Source: DATHTS01 sp041940425
Lineage (GTDB): Bacteria > Acidobacteriota > Blastocatellia > Pyrinomonadales > Pyrinomonadaceae
Assembly (NCBI GenBank): GCA_041940425.1
Contig: JBGTSF010000003.1
Location: 1-64,000 of the forward strand
Direction of reading: 5' to 3'
Length of the DNA stretch: 64,000 nucleotides
In this document: piece after piece, positions 32,486 to 41,267 of the stretch
Layout of the letters: every line of letters starts with the position of its first letter
How positions within the stretch are numbered: position 1 is the first letter of the stretch
Program-made: the position numbers and the translations under genes
The notes under the pieces: model-generated
The model's database searches: none
What the model was told of the DNA's origin: nothing
Seen by the model: only the letters and a program-made list of their open reading frames with translations

Positions 32486-34858
32486 ATGGCTGGACAGGTT
32501 TCTCGCAGGCTTTCAAATTCGTTTGAAGGCGCGCTGGCAGGCGGCGGCGATCCCGCAACTTCACCGCTTTACGTTTTCGGACCCTTTTTAAAACTAATCG
32601 TCATCGCGGGGGTCGCGCAGGTTACATTCGGCGCGTCCGTCTGGCTGGTCGTTCTGACGGTCGTGATGGTTTCGGCGATGTATCGCCAGGTGATGATCTG
32701 GGTCACGGACGGAAGCGGCGGCTCAGGGCTTTCGGAAGAAGAATTCGGCGGCTGGGCGGTCAAAATAAACGGCGGCATCACGGTCATCGAATACACGCTC
32801 ACGTTTCTGGTCAGCATGGCGGCGCTCGTGACATTTGTCGCCGACCGCGCGACCGAGTTCGGATTTCCGCTTAATCAGACGATCTTCGGCATTCAATACC
32901 GCACATTTCTGGCAATCGTTCTGACGGTTTTTACGGGCTGGCTGGTCAACCGCGGTCCGAAAATGGCGGCGCGCACGTTTGGTCCGGCGACGGCAGGCGT
33001 TTTGATCCTGCTCTGGGTGATGATCTTTGCGACGATCTTTCGGTTCGGTTTTAATCTGCCCGATTTTGATCTGCAAGCCTTTTCGCTCGCGCCTGTGATT
33101 TATACAAACGAAGCGGGCGAAGCCGTTTCGTCCTCGTATTTTCAACTGACGCTGGGCGGCTACGCACGGATTCTGGCTTTGATGACGGGCATCGAGATCT
33201 TCGCCAATCTCGTCGCCGCATACGAGGGCAAACGCGCCGAACGCAGCCGCAAGGCTTTTGGAAGTTTGATAATCATTATGGGAACGACTTCTTTGACGAT
33301 GCTCATCGTCGGTCCCGCCATTTTTCAATTATCAAATCCGCTCGACCCGCACGTTTCCGTCTTTACGCAGACGATGGACAGACTGCTTCCGGCATGGGCG
33401 TCATATCTGGGAACGATCATCGGCATCGCCGTTCTGCTCTCGGCATCAGCCGCCGCCGCGCAGGGCATTCAGAATCTCGCGCTCGGTCTGCGCTACCGGC
33501 ATTATGTTGCCGCCGTTCTCGGACAGCGCAACCGATATGATGTCGCCGACCGTCCGGTCTGGCTGATGGTCGCCGTGATGGCGGTCGTTTTTCTCGCCTT
33601 CGGAACTCACGAGGAAACGTATCTCGCGCTGTATGCGGCGGGCGTCTTTATTCTACTCAGTATGACGGGCTGGGCGGCTTCGAAACGCATTTTGCGCGAA
33701 CTGCGTCTGAACGCTTCGACCGGCAAATTTTTCGTTTTGATCGGCACGGGCATCGCCGCGCTTCTGACTTCCGTGGCGACGCTCATCATTTTTGAAGAAC
33801 GATTTTTCGAAGGCGCGTGGATCTATTTTCTGCTTGTTCCCGCCCTCTATTTCGTTTTTACATATTACCGCAACCGGCTCGGACCGCCGCCTTCGGTCGA
33901 AGAGCGGCTCGGCTCGGTTTTATCGGAACAAAAACGGTATTTTCCGCCCGCCCTGCAGGAAAGCATCTCGGACGAAGCGGCGTTCAAGAAAATAATCGTG
34001 CCGCTCGACGGTTCGGCGGTCGCCGAACAGGTTCTGGCGGCGGCGCGCGCTTTCGCCCGTTCTTACGAAGCCGAACTCGACATCATCGCGGTTGACGAGG
34101 GCGACAATAAAACGCAAGCCGATCTGAACGAATATCTGGAACTGGTCAGCGGTTTGATCCAGGCGGACGGCTTAAACGCCGGATGTTATATCCGCAAAGG
34201 AAAAGCGGATGAAGAGATTGACAATTTCGCCGCCGAACGAAATGCCGATCTTATCATTATGAGTACGCGCGGAAAATTCGAGGTCGGACAGCTCATCACG
34301 GCAAGCACGGCGCAGAAAGTCGTCGAAAGAGTTTCGATTCCGCTTCTGCTGATTCGCCCGACCGACAGCTGGCGCAGCCGCCGCTCGAAATTCAAACGCG
34401 TCCTGGTCGCGCTCGACGGCTCGGAAGCGGCGGAAGAAGTTTTGCCGTTTATCCGCGCCTTCGCCAACCGTTTCGGCAGTAAAGTTCTGCTTCTTTCCGT
34501 GCCGGAAGGCTCGGAATCGGAAAGCTACCGCGAAACGGTCGAACGGTATCTCGAAGATGTCGCCGACGCTCTGCGCGAAGAAGGCTATGACATCGTCACG
34601 CTCGTCACGGGTTCGGGTCCGGCGCGGACGATTCTCGACATCAGCGAAGAGGAAAAGGTTGACCTGATCATGATGGCTTCGCACGGTCGCGGCGGTCTCG
34701 AACGCGCCGGGCATATCGCCATCGGCAGCGTCGCCGAACGCATCGTCCAGAAAACGCCGTGTCCGGTTTTTCTCGTCCCTCTGAGAAAAAGAAACGGCGG
34801 AGCAAAAGCTCTTGAAAATGTTGAAAGGTCAGAACCGCCTGCGGCAGCGGGCGGGTAA
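32486..34858 (+). CDS. APC-superfamily transporter fused to two universal stress protein domains
   Basis: 790 residues. Residues 1-480 hold about twelve membrane segments of an amino-acid/polyamine/cation permease (APC type; GDPATSPLYVFGP near the start). Residues 503-630 and 640-775 are two Usp domains. The second keeps the ATP-binding signature GRGGLERAGHIAIGS (G-2x-G-9x-GS); the first is degenerate at the same place. Such fusions couple transport to nucleotide or stress sensing; the substrate cannot be called. The final residues RSEPPAAAGG are encoded by a palindromic repeat that also supplies the stop, so the native C-terminus probably ended near RKRNGG. Confidence 0.85.
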   Translation: MAGQVSRRLSNSFEGALAGGGDPATSPLYVFGPFLKLIVIAGVAQVTFGASVWLVVLTVVMVSAMYRQVMIWVTDGSGGSGLSEEEFGGWAVKINGGITVIEYTLTFLVSMAALVTFVADRATEFGFPLNQTIFGIQYRTFLAIVLTVFTGWLVNRGPKMAARTFGPATAGVLILLWVMIFATIFRFGFNLPDFDLQAFSLAPVIYTNEAGEAVSSSYFQLTLGGYARILALMTGIEIFANLVAAYEGKRAERSRKAFGSLIIIMGTTSLTMLIVGPAIFQLSNPLDPHVSVFTQTMDRLLPAWASYLGTIIGIAVLLSASAAAAQGIQNLALGLRYRHYVAAVLGQRNRYDVADRPVWLMVAVMAVVFLAFGTHEETYLALYAAGVFILLSMTGWAASKRILRELRLNASTGKFFVLIGTGIAALLTSVATLIIFEERFFEGAWIYFLLVPALYFVFTYYRNRLGPPPSVEERLGSVLSEQKRYFPPALQESISDEAAFKKIIVPLDGSAVAEQVLAAARAFARSYEAELDIIAVDEGDNKTQADLNEYLELVSGLIQADGLNAGCYIRKGKADEEIDNFAAERNADLIIMSTRGKFEVGQLITASTAQKVVERVSIPLLLIRPTDSWRSRRSKFKRVLVALDGSEAAEEVLPFIRAFANRFGSKVLLLSVPEGSESESYRETVERYLEDVADALREEGYDIVTLVTGSGPARTILDISEEEKVDLIMMASHGRGGLERAGHIAIGSVAERIVQKTPCPVFLVPLRKRNGGAKALENVERSEPPAAAGG

Positions 34859-34929
34859 ACGCAGCAGTTTGATTCTGACTCCGAAAACGCTAAACTTAAT
34901 CCATTCGCCGCCGCAAACGGTTCTGACCT
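34826..34929. repeat. REP-like inverted repeat overlapping a gene end
   Basis: AGGTCAGAACCG (34826-34837) and CGGTTCTGACCT (34918-34929) are exact inverted arms around a GC-rich CCTGCGGCAGCGGGCGGG core. The left half encodes the last residues and stop of the transporter gene; the right arm ends just before the Shine-Dalgarno of the SelW-like gene. Confidence 0.75.
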
Positions 34930-34945
34930 GTTGAGGAATAAATTT

Positions 34946-35176
34946 ATGAAAAAAGTAAGCATTCATTATTGCAAAGTCTGAGGGTCGTATCGCCCGCGAG
35001 CCGCCCGTGCGGCGGCTGAGATCGAAAAGCAACTCGGCATCAAACCCGCTCTGATCGAAGGCAAACGTGGCGAATTCACCGTCCGCGTCGGCGATGAAAC
35101 GGTCGCGCAGAAAGGATGGATAATGTTCCCGTCCGACGAAAAAATCGTCGAAAGCGTCCGGCAGGCACTGGAATAA
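34946..35176 (+). CDS. SelW/Rdx-family selenoprotein with in-frame UGA (Sec12)
   Basis: 76 residues if UGA is read as selenocysteine. ATG at 34946 has GAGGA 8 nt upstream. The frame reads MKKVSIHYCKV, then TGA at 34979-34981, then GSYRPRAARAAEIEKQLG. This gives a CxxU redox motif exactly where SelW/Rdx proteins have CxxC or CxxU after the first strand. The rest, GEFTVRVGDETVAQKG, then MFPSDEKIVESVRQ, matches the family's thioredoxin-like fold to its usual length. A hairpin 18 nt after the UGA fits a bacterial SECIS. Rdx proteins are thought to be thiol oxidoreductases; the substrate is unknown. A standard gene caller would split or skip it. Nonsense mutation is unlikely because the codons on both sides are conserved. 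Confidence 0.88.
34999..35017 (+). promoter_or_regulatory. bacterial SECIS-like hairpin
   Basis: AGCCGCC and GGCGGCT form a perfect 7-bp stem with loop CGTGC, starting 18 nt after the UGA at 34979-34981. Bacterial SECIS elements are short hairpins directly downstream of the UGA with a G (often GU) in the apical loop, recognised by SelB. Distance and loop composition fit. Confidence 0.7.
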
Positions 35177-35186
35177 AATTTTGGAA

Positions 35187-35720
35187 ATGAACGCCGCCGA
35201 ACTGGAAAAATTCAGCGAATTATACGAAAGAATCGCGCGTCTGAAAGCCGTCAAATGCCGTCTGGCGCACGAACGAATCCTGTATGACAAGGAAACGAAT
35301 CTTCCGATTCCCGAAGACTTGCCCGACGAAATCAGCTATCAAAACATCGGTTTCTGTCCGCGCGAAATTCGTGCCGAGAGAATCGCCTGCGGTCATACGA
35401 TGGCGCGTTATCTTTTAGTAAATGCGCTCACGCTTCTCGAATCGAACGGCGTTGAAACGAAAAATCTGCGGGACGATCTGGATGAAGCGACCAATAATAT
35501 TCACCGTCTCGACCACGAAAAAGGCTTTGCCGAAAAGCGTCTCGCGCAATTAATGGAAAAAAAGTATTCCGAACCCGATAACGATCTAAACGGAGAAATC
35601 GAACAGGCAAAAAACGCGATCAAGGATGTTGAAAATCTGCACAGCGTTTACGCCGAAAAAATCGGCAGTGTGCGCGATTCGATAATTTCCGAGATGCGGA
35701 GCTTTGCGCAAAAACTATAA
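35187..35720 (+). CDS. helical coiled-coil protein, unknown function
   Basis: 177 residues from the ATG at 35187, ten bases after the SelW-like stop, so the two are probably co-transcribed. It has an N-terminal helical stretch (ELEKFSELYERIARLK), a Cys pair region (IGFCPREIRAERIACGH), and a long coiled coil (NIHRLDHEKGFAEKRLAQ onward). I do not recognise a family. The two cysteines 10 residues apart are of interest next to a putative thiol-redox selenoprotein, but no functional link is shown. Confidence 0.65.
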   Translation: MNAAELEKFSELYERIARLKAVKCRLAHERILYDKETNLPIPEDLPDEISYQNIGFCPREIRAERIACGHTMARYLLVNALTLLESNGVETKNLRDDLDEATNNIHRLDHEKGFAEKRLAQLMEKKYSEPDNDLNGEIEQAKNAIKDVENLHSVYAEKIGSVRDSIISEMRSFAQKL

Positions 35721-35855
35721 AAATTAAAAAAAATATATTATTGAGTAGAAAATAATTCTCTAAAAACTCTGTGAAATTAGAATTTTACAGAGAAACAAAC
35801 CGTGTTTTCGCTTTTTCAATAGTTTTTGTGCAAAGCCGTTCAACAACACATTCGT

Positions 35856-35945
35856 GGACATACGCGAATGCTCCGTTGGCTTCAACGGAACTTGCGTTGT
35901 TATCCACCGAAGTCGCGTTGATGTCCACGAGGCTCGTGGACACCG
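35856..35945 (+). repeat. 21-nt tandem repeat
   Basis: Three to four degenerate 21-nt units such as CTTGCGTTGTTATCCACCGA and GTCGCGTTGATGTCCACGAG. One frame would read heptapeptides ALLSTEV, ALMSTRL. No Shine-Dalgarno or family support makes it a gene. It occupies the 281-nt gap between the helical protein and lpxB. Confidence 0.6.
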
Positions 35946-36001
35946 AACTATCGGGTTAAGACATTAGCCCTCTATTTGATAAGTTGTTATTTTAATTGAA
36001 T

Positions 36002-37183
36002 TTAATGAGCTATTTCCCGCAAAATCGCCTGCGCCGCCCTGACGGACGCGCCGCCGTGTCCCAGTTTATCCGAAACTGCGCGCAGTTCCGCTCTCATCTT
36101 TTCGTTATGTTCCGTTTCGAGCAGGCGGAACAATTCCGCGCTCAAAATGTCGGGTGTGAAATCGTCCTGGATAAATTCTTTTACGAGGCGGCGTTCGGCG
36201 ATCAGATTGACCAGCCCGAAATGCTCGACCGAGATCATCGGACGAAAAATTTTGTAATTCAGCCGCGAAGATTTATAGACGATGGCGAACGGCGTTCCGA
36301 TGATCGCGGTTTCCAAGGTCGCCGTGCCGCTTGTTACCGCCGCCGCGTCCGAAGCGTTCAGCGCGTCGAGCGTTTCGCCCGTGATGACGAAAAGCTTGTC
36401 GGGCAGTTTCGGATTTTCGGTTTTCGCTTGTTCCAACGCCTTTTCAATATCGGAAAGATGCCGCTTTGAACCAAGCGCGGCGATGAATTGTATTTCGGGC
36501 TTTTTTTCAGCCATCAGCGAAACGGTTTCGAGCATCGGCGGAAATATCCTTAGAATCTCTTTATGACGGCTCCCGGGCAGTAAAGAAACTACCGGTTTTG
36601 AATCATCCAAGCCGTGTTTTTTGCAAAATTCTTCGCGCGTCAGATGCGCTTTGATTTCCCGCGCCAGAGGACTTCCGACATATTCCGCCCGTGAAAATCC
36701 GCGCCGTTCATACCACTCTTTTTCAAACGGCAGAATCGTCAAAAGCAGATCAACATCGCGCCGGATCGCCCGCAGGCGATAACCGCGCCACGCCCAGATT
36801 TGCGGCGAGACGTAATAAATTATTTTATGTCCGCGTTTTTTGAGAGATTTGGCAAGTTTGAGATTGAAATCGGGAAAATCTATCAAAATTACGGCATCGG
36901 GCTTTCGTTTTTCAGCCGCGCGTTTTAACTTTCGAAAAGTTTTTAAAAACATCGGCAGAGCGCGTCCGATCTCCAGAAGCCCGACGATTGACAAATGATC
37001 GGATTTGACAACCGCTTCGACTCCCGCTTCGCGCATTTTTTCGCCCGCCGCGCCGAAAAATTCAAAACTTTTTTCGGGCGCGAGTTCCTTGATCGCCCTG
37101 ACCAGTTTGGCGGCGTGAGCGTCGCCCGAGGCTTCGCCCGCGACGAGCATTATTTTTAAATTTTCTCCTGTTAAGTCAACCAT
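36002..37183 (-). CDS. lpxB: lipid-A-disaccharide synthase
   Basis: 393 residues from the ATG at 37181-37183. LpxB is a GT19 glycosyltransferase that joins UDP-diacylglucosamine and lipid X. Family blocks seen are MLVAGEASGDAHAAKLV near the N-terminus, DAVILIDFPDFNLKLAKSLK, IYYVSPQIWAWR, LPFEKEWY, SLLPGSRHKEI, and the nucleotide site SGTATLETAIIGTP. The start could instead be the ATG at 37148-37150 (MLVAGEASGD), with AGGAG 14 nt upstream; longer starts would overlap the divergent gene's leader. It complements lpxD of this window in making Kdo-lipid A precursors at the inner membrane. Confidence 0.93.
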   Translation of the reverse strand: MVDLTGENLKIMLVAGEASGDAHAAKLVRAIKELAPEKSFEFFGAAGEKMREAGVEAVVKSDHLSIVGLLEIGRALPMFLKTFRKLKRAAEKRKPDAVILIDFPDFNLKLAKSLKKRGHKIIYYVSPQIWAWRGYRLRAIRRDVDLLLTILPFEKEWYERRGFSRAEYVGSPLAREIKAHLTREEFCKKHGLDDSKPVVSLLPGSRHKEILRIFPPMLETVSLMAEKKPEIQFIAALGSKRHLSDIEKALEQAKTENPKLPDKLFVITGETLDALNASDAAAVTSGTATLETAIIGTPFAIVYKSSRLNYKIFRPMISVEHFGLVNLIAERRLVKEFIQDDFTPDILSAELFRLLETEHNEKMRAELRAVSDKLGHGGASVRAAQAILREIAH

Positions 37184-37342
37184 TTCGGCGCGCGGCGGCA
37201 TCAAACAAATCGTTTTTCTTTCAAAAAACGGATTTACTGACAATTCGCTTGCTTGCAACACGCCGCAAATACACTTACAATTCAATGTTTTGCGCTGGTG
37301 TTTACAGCAATTTTATTATTACAACTCTATTCGGAGGATTTT

Positions 37343-39925
37343 GTGAAGTTTCGTTTTACGGTTTTTTTAACAATTATTTTTATTCTCAGCAGTTTCGCGG
37401 CTGTTTCGGCGCAGGTTGATTCGGCTATCGCGCAGATCACCTCATCGGCAACACACGAAAGTTTTGTCGGCGGTATGAGCGGCGACGGTCGCTTTGTAGT
37501 TTTCGAATCGCGAGGCAATCACGCTACCGAAAATCCGCGCAACGCGGACGCCAATCTTGAAGTTTTTCTTTTCGATTACGCCCAGCGGCGCATTTTTCAA
37601 ATCACCGACACGAGAAGTCTTCTGATTGACACGACAATGGCTCCGAACACGAGCAGTAACATAAAAGTGGCGGTCGTCAACACGCGCCCCGTCATCAGCA
37701 ACGACGGGAAATGGCTCGCATTCGGTTCGAACGCGACCTGCAATTTTCCGGGAACGATGACGATCCCGGCAATTACGAACGGCGGAAATCCGGGGAACTT
37801 TAATCCGAATACTTTAGCCGCCTGCACCGTCGGAACGGGACAGAATGCGATGAACAATCTTCCGAATGACGGCAATACCGAAATGTGGTTTTACCGCATA
37901 CCGGATGTCGCTCCGGCTGACCTTTCGCTCGGTTTGGAGATTCCCCTGACCGATCTGAGCGCGGGAACTTTCGTCCAGGCGACGAACACGCTTCCGAGCC
38001 GTCCGGCGGTTGCCGGAACGACGACCACCGCGCCGATCATCGCCGACGACAACCGCAACCCGGCGATCAATGACGACGGCGGTTACGTCGCTTTTATGTC
38101 GAATCGTGACCTCGAACCGTGTCTGACAACGCCGACCAGCACCTGCGGAAACGCTTCGCCCGATTTTAACAACGACGAGATTTTTCTATCTATCCTGACC
38201 GGAACGAGTCCGAATTTTACCGTTACCAACAAGCAGATCACCGCCACGCCGAAAGGCTCGATCCAGCAGCCGAGTACAAACGACAACCCGGTAATTTCGG
38301 GAAACGGTCTGCGCGTAGCTTTTATCTCGACGGCTAATAATCCGGTGGTCGGAATGACCGGCGGCAATAATACCGATAACAGTGAAGAAATTTTTTACAC
38401 GGACATCGTTGCCGGAATGGGAACGACCGTTAATCCGCGGCAGGTAACGCAGACGACCCCGGCGACTGCCGGAACTATCGTCAATATCTTCAGCTACGGC
38501 GAAAGAATGAGCCGCGACGGGCGGTATATCGCTTTCGATTCGTTCGCCGATCTGGAAGCCGCCAACAGTCCGGTTCAAACATCCTTCGCGCTCTATCTTT
38601 ACGACACCACGGCGATGACCAACGCCTTTACCAAAATCGGACCGCGCAGTGATGCCGATTCGGCGGCTTCGGGCGGCGATCTCCGGCATTTCCCGACTTT
38701 TACCGATTACAACGGATTGGCACCGGAAACATTGGTTTTGGAAACCCGCCTGAATATAACCCCGATGGGAACGATCCCGGCAAACGCGAATGACGGCTTG
38801 AATCCGAATCCGACGCGACCGGCGCAGATTTACTCGTATCCGATAGTTTTGGGAGCAGGCGAACCCCAGATTTTTACGCGGCTCACCAAACTGCCGACTC
38901 CGTTTTCGGTTTTAGCGGTTATTCAGCCCGTAACGAGCGATTCGCTGAGGCGCATTTCGTTTAATATGTCGCGGACGGAACCCGGCACGGGCAATTTCGA
39001 TCTGTTAGCCGAAGCCTTTTATCTTTTGACACCGTTTCAAACCCAGCAGACAGCCGCCGGATTGAATTTCGCAACGGGCGCGAGCCGCATTCCGGTCGTC
39101 CCGTCGCCCGTTCCGACGCCTTCACCGACCGCCACCCCGACGGCAACGCCGACTCCGACACCGAGTCCGAGTCCGAGCGCGTCACCGACACCGACGGTAA
39201 CGCCGACTCCGCAGACACCTCCGGCGGTGCAGGGCGTTTCTCCGGGAATGCTGGCAATCGTAGATTTCACGACCGGATTCAATCAGCCCGTCGCCGCGCA
39301 GACGGCAGTCGGCTCACTGCAGAGAAGATTTACTCTGCCGATCGAACTCGGCGGCGTAACGATGACGATCAACGGTGCCGCCTGCGGTCTGAAAATGGTC
39401 AGCCGCCGGCAGGTCATTTTCGTCGTTCCTCCGGCAATCGAGCCGAGTAATACGCCGTATGATGTCGTGATAAACAACAACGGCGTGGTCATTCGAGGCA
39501 CGATCGTGATCGTTCCGGCGCGCCCCGATGTCTTTACGTTTAACGAAGTGCCGGGACCGGGCGGACGGGCGCGTATTTTCAACGCGACGAACCGCGTCCT
39601 GACCCGCGAACCGTTTAACGTTACGACGCTCCGGTATCGCGGCGGGCGGCGCGTGCCGACGGTGGCGCGGCTGTATCTGACGGGTGTCGAACCCGTGCCG
39701 GGCTTTGCTTTTGCTTATAACATCCGTATCAACGGTGTTTCGGTCCCGCCGGCAAATGTTTCCCAGGCGGTTTTGCGCGAACCGGGCGTCTATTCGATTG
39801 ACATAACGCTTCCGCCGGAACTCGATATGGCGGGCGAGGTCCCGATAATCGTGCAGGTGATAACCGGCGGCATGACATACAGCGCAAGGCTTGACGACAC
39901 CGCGCCGGTGTTTAGAATACTCTGA
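37343..39925 (+). CDS. exported PD40/TolB-like beta-propeller protein with Pro/Thr linker
   Basis: 860 residues from a GTG at 37343, chosen because GGAGG stands 5 nt upstream and the signal peptide (FAAVSAQ) begins there. Residues 25-590 hold WD40-like PD40 repeats (SGDGRFVVFESRGN; SNDGKWLAFGSNATC; GNGLRVAFISTANN; SRDGRYIAFDSF), forming a propeller. Residues about 610-655 are a Pro/Thr/Ser linker of PTPTP type. The C-terminal 200 residues are beta-rich (LAIVDFTTGFNQPV, GVSVPPANVSQA), like adhesion or IPT-type domains. Probably extracellular or periplasmic. No catalytic residues are evident; a binding role is inferred. Confidence 0.8.
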   Translation: MKFRFTVFLTIIFILSSFAAVSAQVDSAIAQITSSATHESFVGGMSGDGRFVVFESRGNHATENPRNADANLEVFLFDYAQRRIFQITDTRSLLIDTTMAPNTSSNIKVAVVNTRPVISNDGKWLAFGSNATCNFPGTMTIPAITNGGNPGNFNPNTLAACTVGTGQNAMNNLPNDGNTEMWFYRIPDVAPADLSLGLEIPLTDLSAGTFVQATNTLPSRPAVAGTTTTAPIIADDNRNPAINDDGGYVAFMSNRDLEPCLTTPTSTCGNASPDFNNDEIFLSILTGTSPNFTVTNKQITATPKGSIQQPSTNDNPVISGNGLRVAFISTANNPVVGMTGGNNTDNSEEIFYTDIVAGMGTTVNPRQVTQTTPATAGTIVNIFSYGERMSRDGRYIAFDSFADLEAANSPVQTSFALYLYDTTAMTNAFTKIGPRSDADSAASGGDLRHFPTFTDYNGLAPETLVLETRLNITPMGTIPANANDGLNPNPTRPAQIYSYPIVLGAGEPQIFTRLTKLPTPFSVLAVIQPVTSDSLRRISFNMSRTEPGTGNFDLLAEAFYLLTPFQTQQTAAGLNFATGASRIPVVPSPVPTPSPTATPTATPTPTPSPSPSASPTPTVTPTPQTPPAVQGVSPGMLAIVDFTTGFNQPVAAQTAVGSLQRRFTLPIELGGVTMTINGAACGLKMVSRRQVIFVVPPAIEPSNTPYDVVINNNGVVIRGTIVIVPARPDVFTFNEVPGPGGRARIFNATNRVLTREPFNVTTLRYRGGRRVPTVARLYLTGVEPVPGFAFAYNIRINGVSVPPANVSQAVLREPGVYSIDITLPPELDMAGEVPIIVQVITGGMTYSARLDDTAPVFRIL

Positions 39926-39948
39926 CGAAGCGGTTAAATTTTCAAAAT

Positions 39949-39979
39949 AAAAAAGGCGAATATTTAATTCGCCTTTTTT
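39949..39979. terminator. rho-independent terminator
   Basis: AAAAAAGGCGAA and TTCGCCTTTTTT with a 7-nt loop, 24 nt after the propeller-gene stop. Confidence 0.9.
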
Positions 39980-40179
39980 ATTTGAATTTTCCAAAACCCG
40001 CATTCTTGCGAAAGATTCGGCTATATATTATCCTTAAACGGAAGCTAAAATTTCTGAACCGGCGGAAGTTTCTCCAAAATTTCTTAAAAATCAACCGTCT
40101 TTCGTCGTTTCATTTCCATTAGAAAATTTTATCTATCCTATTATTAAAAACCGTTTTTAAGGAGTATTTATAAAAATTT

Positions 40180-41166
40180 ATGGCAGCAAAAGACGTTAAT
40201 ACGAAAAAAATTGCGCCCAAAGTGTGGCGCGACGGCGAATTTATTGACTGGAACGACGCGCGGATTCATGTCATGGCGCACGTCGTCAATTACGGGACGA
40301 GCGTGTTCGAAGGCATCCGCTGTTACAAAACGGCGAAAGGTTCGGCGATCTTCCGCCTGACCGAGCATATGCAGCGACTGGTCAATTCCGCCAAAGTTTA
40401 TCGTATGGAAACCGACTTCGGGCGCGAGGATTTCTGCAAAGCGGCGGTCGAACTCGTCCGCGACAGCGGCTTGGAAGCCTGTTATCTGCGACCGCTGATT
40501 TTTAGAAATCTCGACGAATCGAATCCCGCGTTCGGCGTGAATCCTTTTCCGAACCCGATAACCTGCGTCATCGGCGCGTGGGAATGGGGCAAATATCTCG
40601 GCGAAGAGGCTCTGGAAAACGGCATTGACGTCTGCGTTTCGAGCTGGACGCGCATCACGTCGAACAGTATGCCGACGATGGCAAAGGCGGGCGCGAATTA
40701 TATGAACTCGCAGCTCATCAAAATGGAAGCCCTTCTGAGCGGCTATTCGGAAGGCATCGCGCTCGACGACCGGGGAATGGTTTCCGAAGGTTCGGGCGAA
40801 AATCTGTTCGTCGTCAATAACGGCAAGCTCATCACGCCGCCGCTCGGCGCATCTATTCTGCCCGGCATCACGCGCGATTCGGTCATCCAGATCGCCGGAG
40901 AACTCGGCATCGAGGTCGTCGAAACGACGATCCAGCGCGCCGCTCTGTATCTGGCGGACGAACTCTTTTTCACCGGCACGGCGGCAGAGATCACGCCGAT
41001 CCGTTCGGTTGACAAGATCACCGTCGGCAAAGGCAAACGCGGCGAGATCACCGCTAAATTGCAGGAAGAATTTTTCAAGATCATCAACGCCGAACGCCCC
41101 GCGCCGAACGACGCGCCGTGGCTGACGTTTATCAATGAGGAAGAAAAAAAAACAGTAACGGCATAG
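40180..41166 (+). CDS. ilvE: branched-chain amino-acid aminotransferase
   Basis: 328 residues, fold type IV PLP enzyme. It transaminates leucine, isoleucine and valine with 2-oxoglutarate. VWRDGEFIDWNDARIHVMAH and VFEGIRCYKT open the family pattern. The PLP lysine lies in AKAGANYMNSQL, followed by GYSEGIALDDRGMVSEGSGEN and the phosphate-binding ITRDSVI; FFTGTAAEITPI gives the closing block. An AAGGAG lies 14 nt before the ATG. A branched-chain-type ABC binding protein follows about 100 nt downstream, beyond a terminator-like hairpin. Confidence 0.95.
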   Translation: MAAKDVNTKKIAPKVWRDGEFIDWNDARIHVMAHVVNYGTSVFEGIRCYKTAKGSAIFRLTEHMQRLVNSAKVYRMETDFGREDFCKAAVELVRDSGLEACYLRPLIFRNLDESNPAFGVNPFPNPITCVIGAWEWGKYLGEEALENGIDVCVSSWTRITSNSMPTMAKAGANYMNSQLIKMEALLSGYSEGIALDDRGMVSEGSGENLFVVNNGKLITPPLGASILPGITRDSVIQIAGELGIEVVETTIQRAALYLADELFFTGTAAEITPIRSVDKITVGKGKRGEITAKLQEEFFKIINAERPAPNDAPWLTFINEEEKKTVTA

Positions 41167-41211
41167 CTAATCCCGAAGCCGAAAAAACTTTGACTTTTCA
41201 GTAAAAACAAG

Positions 41212-41255
41212 TAAAACTCGCATCAAAGCAAAAAATTGGTGCGGGTTTTATTTTA
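41212..41255 (+). terminator. terminator-like hairpin after ilvE
   Basis: TAAAACTCGCA and TGCGGGTTTTA pair (one G-T) around a 17-nt loop, followed by TTTT. It ends 13 nt before the next start codon, so partial read-through is possible. Confidence 0.5.
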
Positions 41256-41267
41256 CGAGGTTAGAAA

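Noticed and set aside
34979..34981. TGA as an ordinary stop, making the SelW-like gene a pseudogene
   Set aside because: Family sequence continues without other lesions, the codon sits at the redox position, and a SECIS-like hairpin follows.
35771..35959. Short gene through the 21-nt repeat before lpxB
   Set aside because: No start with ribosome-binding support, composition follows the repeat, and no family resemblance.
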